Below are positions 62,930-64,000 of a stretch of 64,000 nucleotides of DNA, one piece after another (the stretch's first letter is position 1; the number at the start of each line of letters is the position of its first letter). Below the pieces are notes generated by a model. The model had not been told where the DNA came from, ran no database searches, and worked only from the letters and a program-made list of their open reading frames with translations. The position numbers and the translations under genes are program-made. Origin of the DNA: Paramecium octaurelia (Eukaryota > Ciliophora > Oligohymenophorea > Peniculida > Parameciidae); NCBI GenBank assembly GCA_905182995.1, contig CAJJDP010000135.1:231999-295998 (forward strand), read 5' to 3'.

Positions 62930-64000
62930 TATGCTTTGGTTAGTAGATCATAAGCCTTAGAAGGATATGATTGATACTCAAAGATATTATAAATCCAATT
63001 ATTCTTCATTTTCAACAATATCAAATATTAAGGAAAAGGAGATAATACATGATGGTTATTTCGGAAAATCTTATCATAATAAAATTTGAAGTTTTAGATA
63101 TTTTTTAGGCTTTTCGAAATAGTAAAATCGCAGAGTTAAATGTGCATCAGCAAAACTAAAGTTTAATGCATTAGGTAGTAAATTACAAAGTTTAAAATGA
63201 TATGACTTATCCTTTACCAACAACTATAGAATGATATTTAACCTGTTTAGTATAATGAATTAGCACAATCTCAAGTTATTCCTCAAATTCTTCAGTTTAA
63301 GAGAAAGTTACAACAATTATTAATATTTCTAAAAAGAGGAGTATTTAATACGAAAGAAAGGAGATATAATATAAATCCATAATTATTCCCTAATTTACTC
63401 AATCTTAGACAAAATCTTATTTTTTTAAATTAAGGAATTTTTTGAAAATGCTCTGTTCATATCATTCAAAAGAAATTATTCATTTGATAGAATTATTAAT
63501 AATTTTACTATAAGGTAAACAAAATTGAGAATAGATTGGATGATTGCTAGAAAACGAAATGATTAAAAATGTGCATTTATTTTAAATATCATTATTCCAT
63601 TTCATAATTATAGTGCACTAAATTCCTTATCTTCTATTCAACTCTAATGCCAATAGATGATAAGCATCATTATTATAGAAAGCAATATGTGCATCTAATT
63701 CTAAATTCAAATATTAATTCTAAAGGCAGATGGAATGTCATATTATATGTCTCTAAGGAAAATCGATTTATATTGAGGTAATAATAATTTTCAGGTAAAG
63801 TTTATTATTTTTTAATCTTTAAATCATACAATAAATGGATTAAAATATAGAATTATTAGAAATATATTGGCCAATAGCCTATAGATACATCCAAATCCAT
63901 ATCCATATCCTAAATCAAGCATTAAATTGATTTAAGTTAAGATAGTTGCTTGAAGATGGTCTAAATAAGTATGCAAACGCACTCCAAGCATCATTGAAAT
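62930..64000 (+). pseudogene. Broken gene running off the right edge
   Basis: Plus-strand pieces in changing frames: DHKPQKDMIDTQRYYKSNYS SFSTISNIKEKEIIHDGYFG (about 62950-63080), RRVKCASAKLKFNALGSKLQ (about 63130), SLRESYNNYQYFQKEEYLIR (about 63300), MPIDDKHHYYRKQYVHLILN SNINSKGRWNVILYVSKENR (about 63640-63770), and PYPYPKSSIKLIQVKIVA then TGA near 63940. The density of coding-like sequence is high, but no family was recognised and no continuous frame exists. Confidence 0.35.

Overview
The window reads as macronuclear-type DNA of a ciliate, most likely a Paramecium species. Reading frames make sense only if TAA and TAG are read as glutamine and TGA is the only stop. Genes are cut by very short GT..AG introns (22-35 nt here), intergenic gaps in the dense part are 30-200 bp, and base composition is about three quarters A+T. 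Standard-code ORF calling fragments every real gene. All coordinates and translations below are hand-read with the ciliate code (translation table 6).

Layout: bases 1-13.65 kb are a compact, intact block. It holds a large repeat protein running off the left edge (+), a CHIP-like TPR/U-box ubiquitin ligase (+), a small AT-hook-like basic protein (-), tubulin-folding cofactor D (-), a PLP group II decarboxylase with an altered active-site neighbourhood (-), and a Rieske sterol-7-desaturase-type oxygenase (+). From 13.65 to 25.2 kb density falls: a small ORF with an inverted copy of its end, a RING/TRAF zinc-finger gene (-), a SET-domain methyltransferase (+), a small two-intron gene (+), an unknown five-intron gene (-) with a decayed 5' extension, an EF-hand-like remnant (-), and an intact histidine phosphatase (-).

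Two long paralogues dominate the middle: 25.2-28.6 kb (pseudokinase, linker, pentapeptide-like segment, 14 WD40 repeats) and 40.9-44.5 kb (no kinase, same linker, 21 WD40 repeats). Counts of 14 and 21 fit two and three seven-bladed propellers, and both end in the same C-terminal domain.

The rest (28.6-40.9 and 44.5-64 kb) is largely a graveyard of broken coding segments: a DUF4215-type cysteine-rich surface protein (29.8 kb) and a much longer one (50.4-54.1 kb) with single-base frameshifts, a TPR remnant, a LINE-like reverse transcriptase remnant, a 'GEY.NGK.VGRWDI' repeat protein, a kinase fragment, a DEP fragment, and long unidentified frames with isolated TGA codons. Only one single-exon gene (31.4-32.5 kb) stands intact among them apart from the second WD40 gene. 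The shift from compact intact genes to decayed families and retroelement debris would suit a subtelomeric or fast-evolving chromosome arm, but no telomeric repeat is visible. There are two assembly features: a 352-base N gap (46179-46530), and a 1312-bp segment present twice in tandem around one N at 57214, which looks like an unmerged contig overlap.
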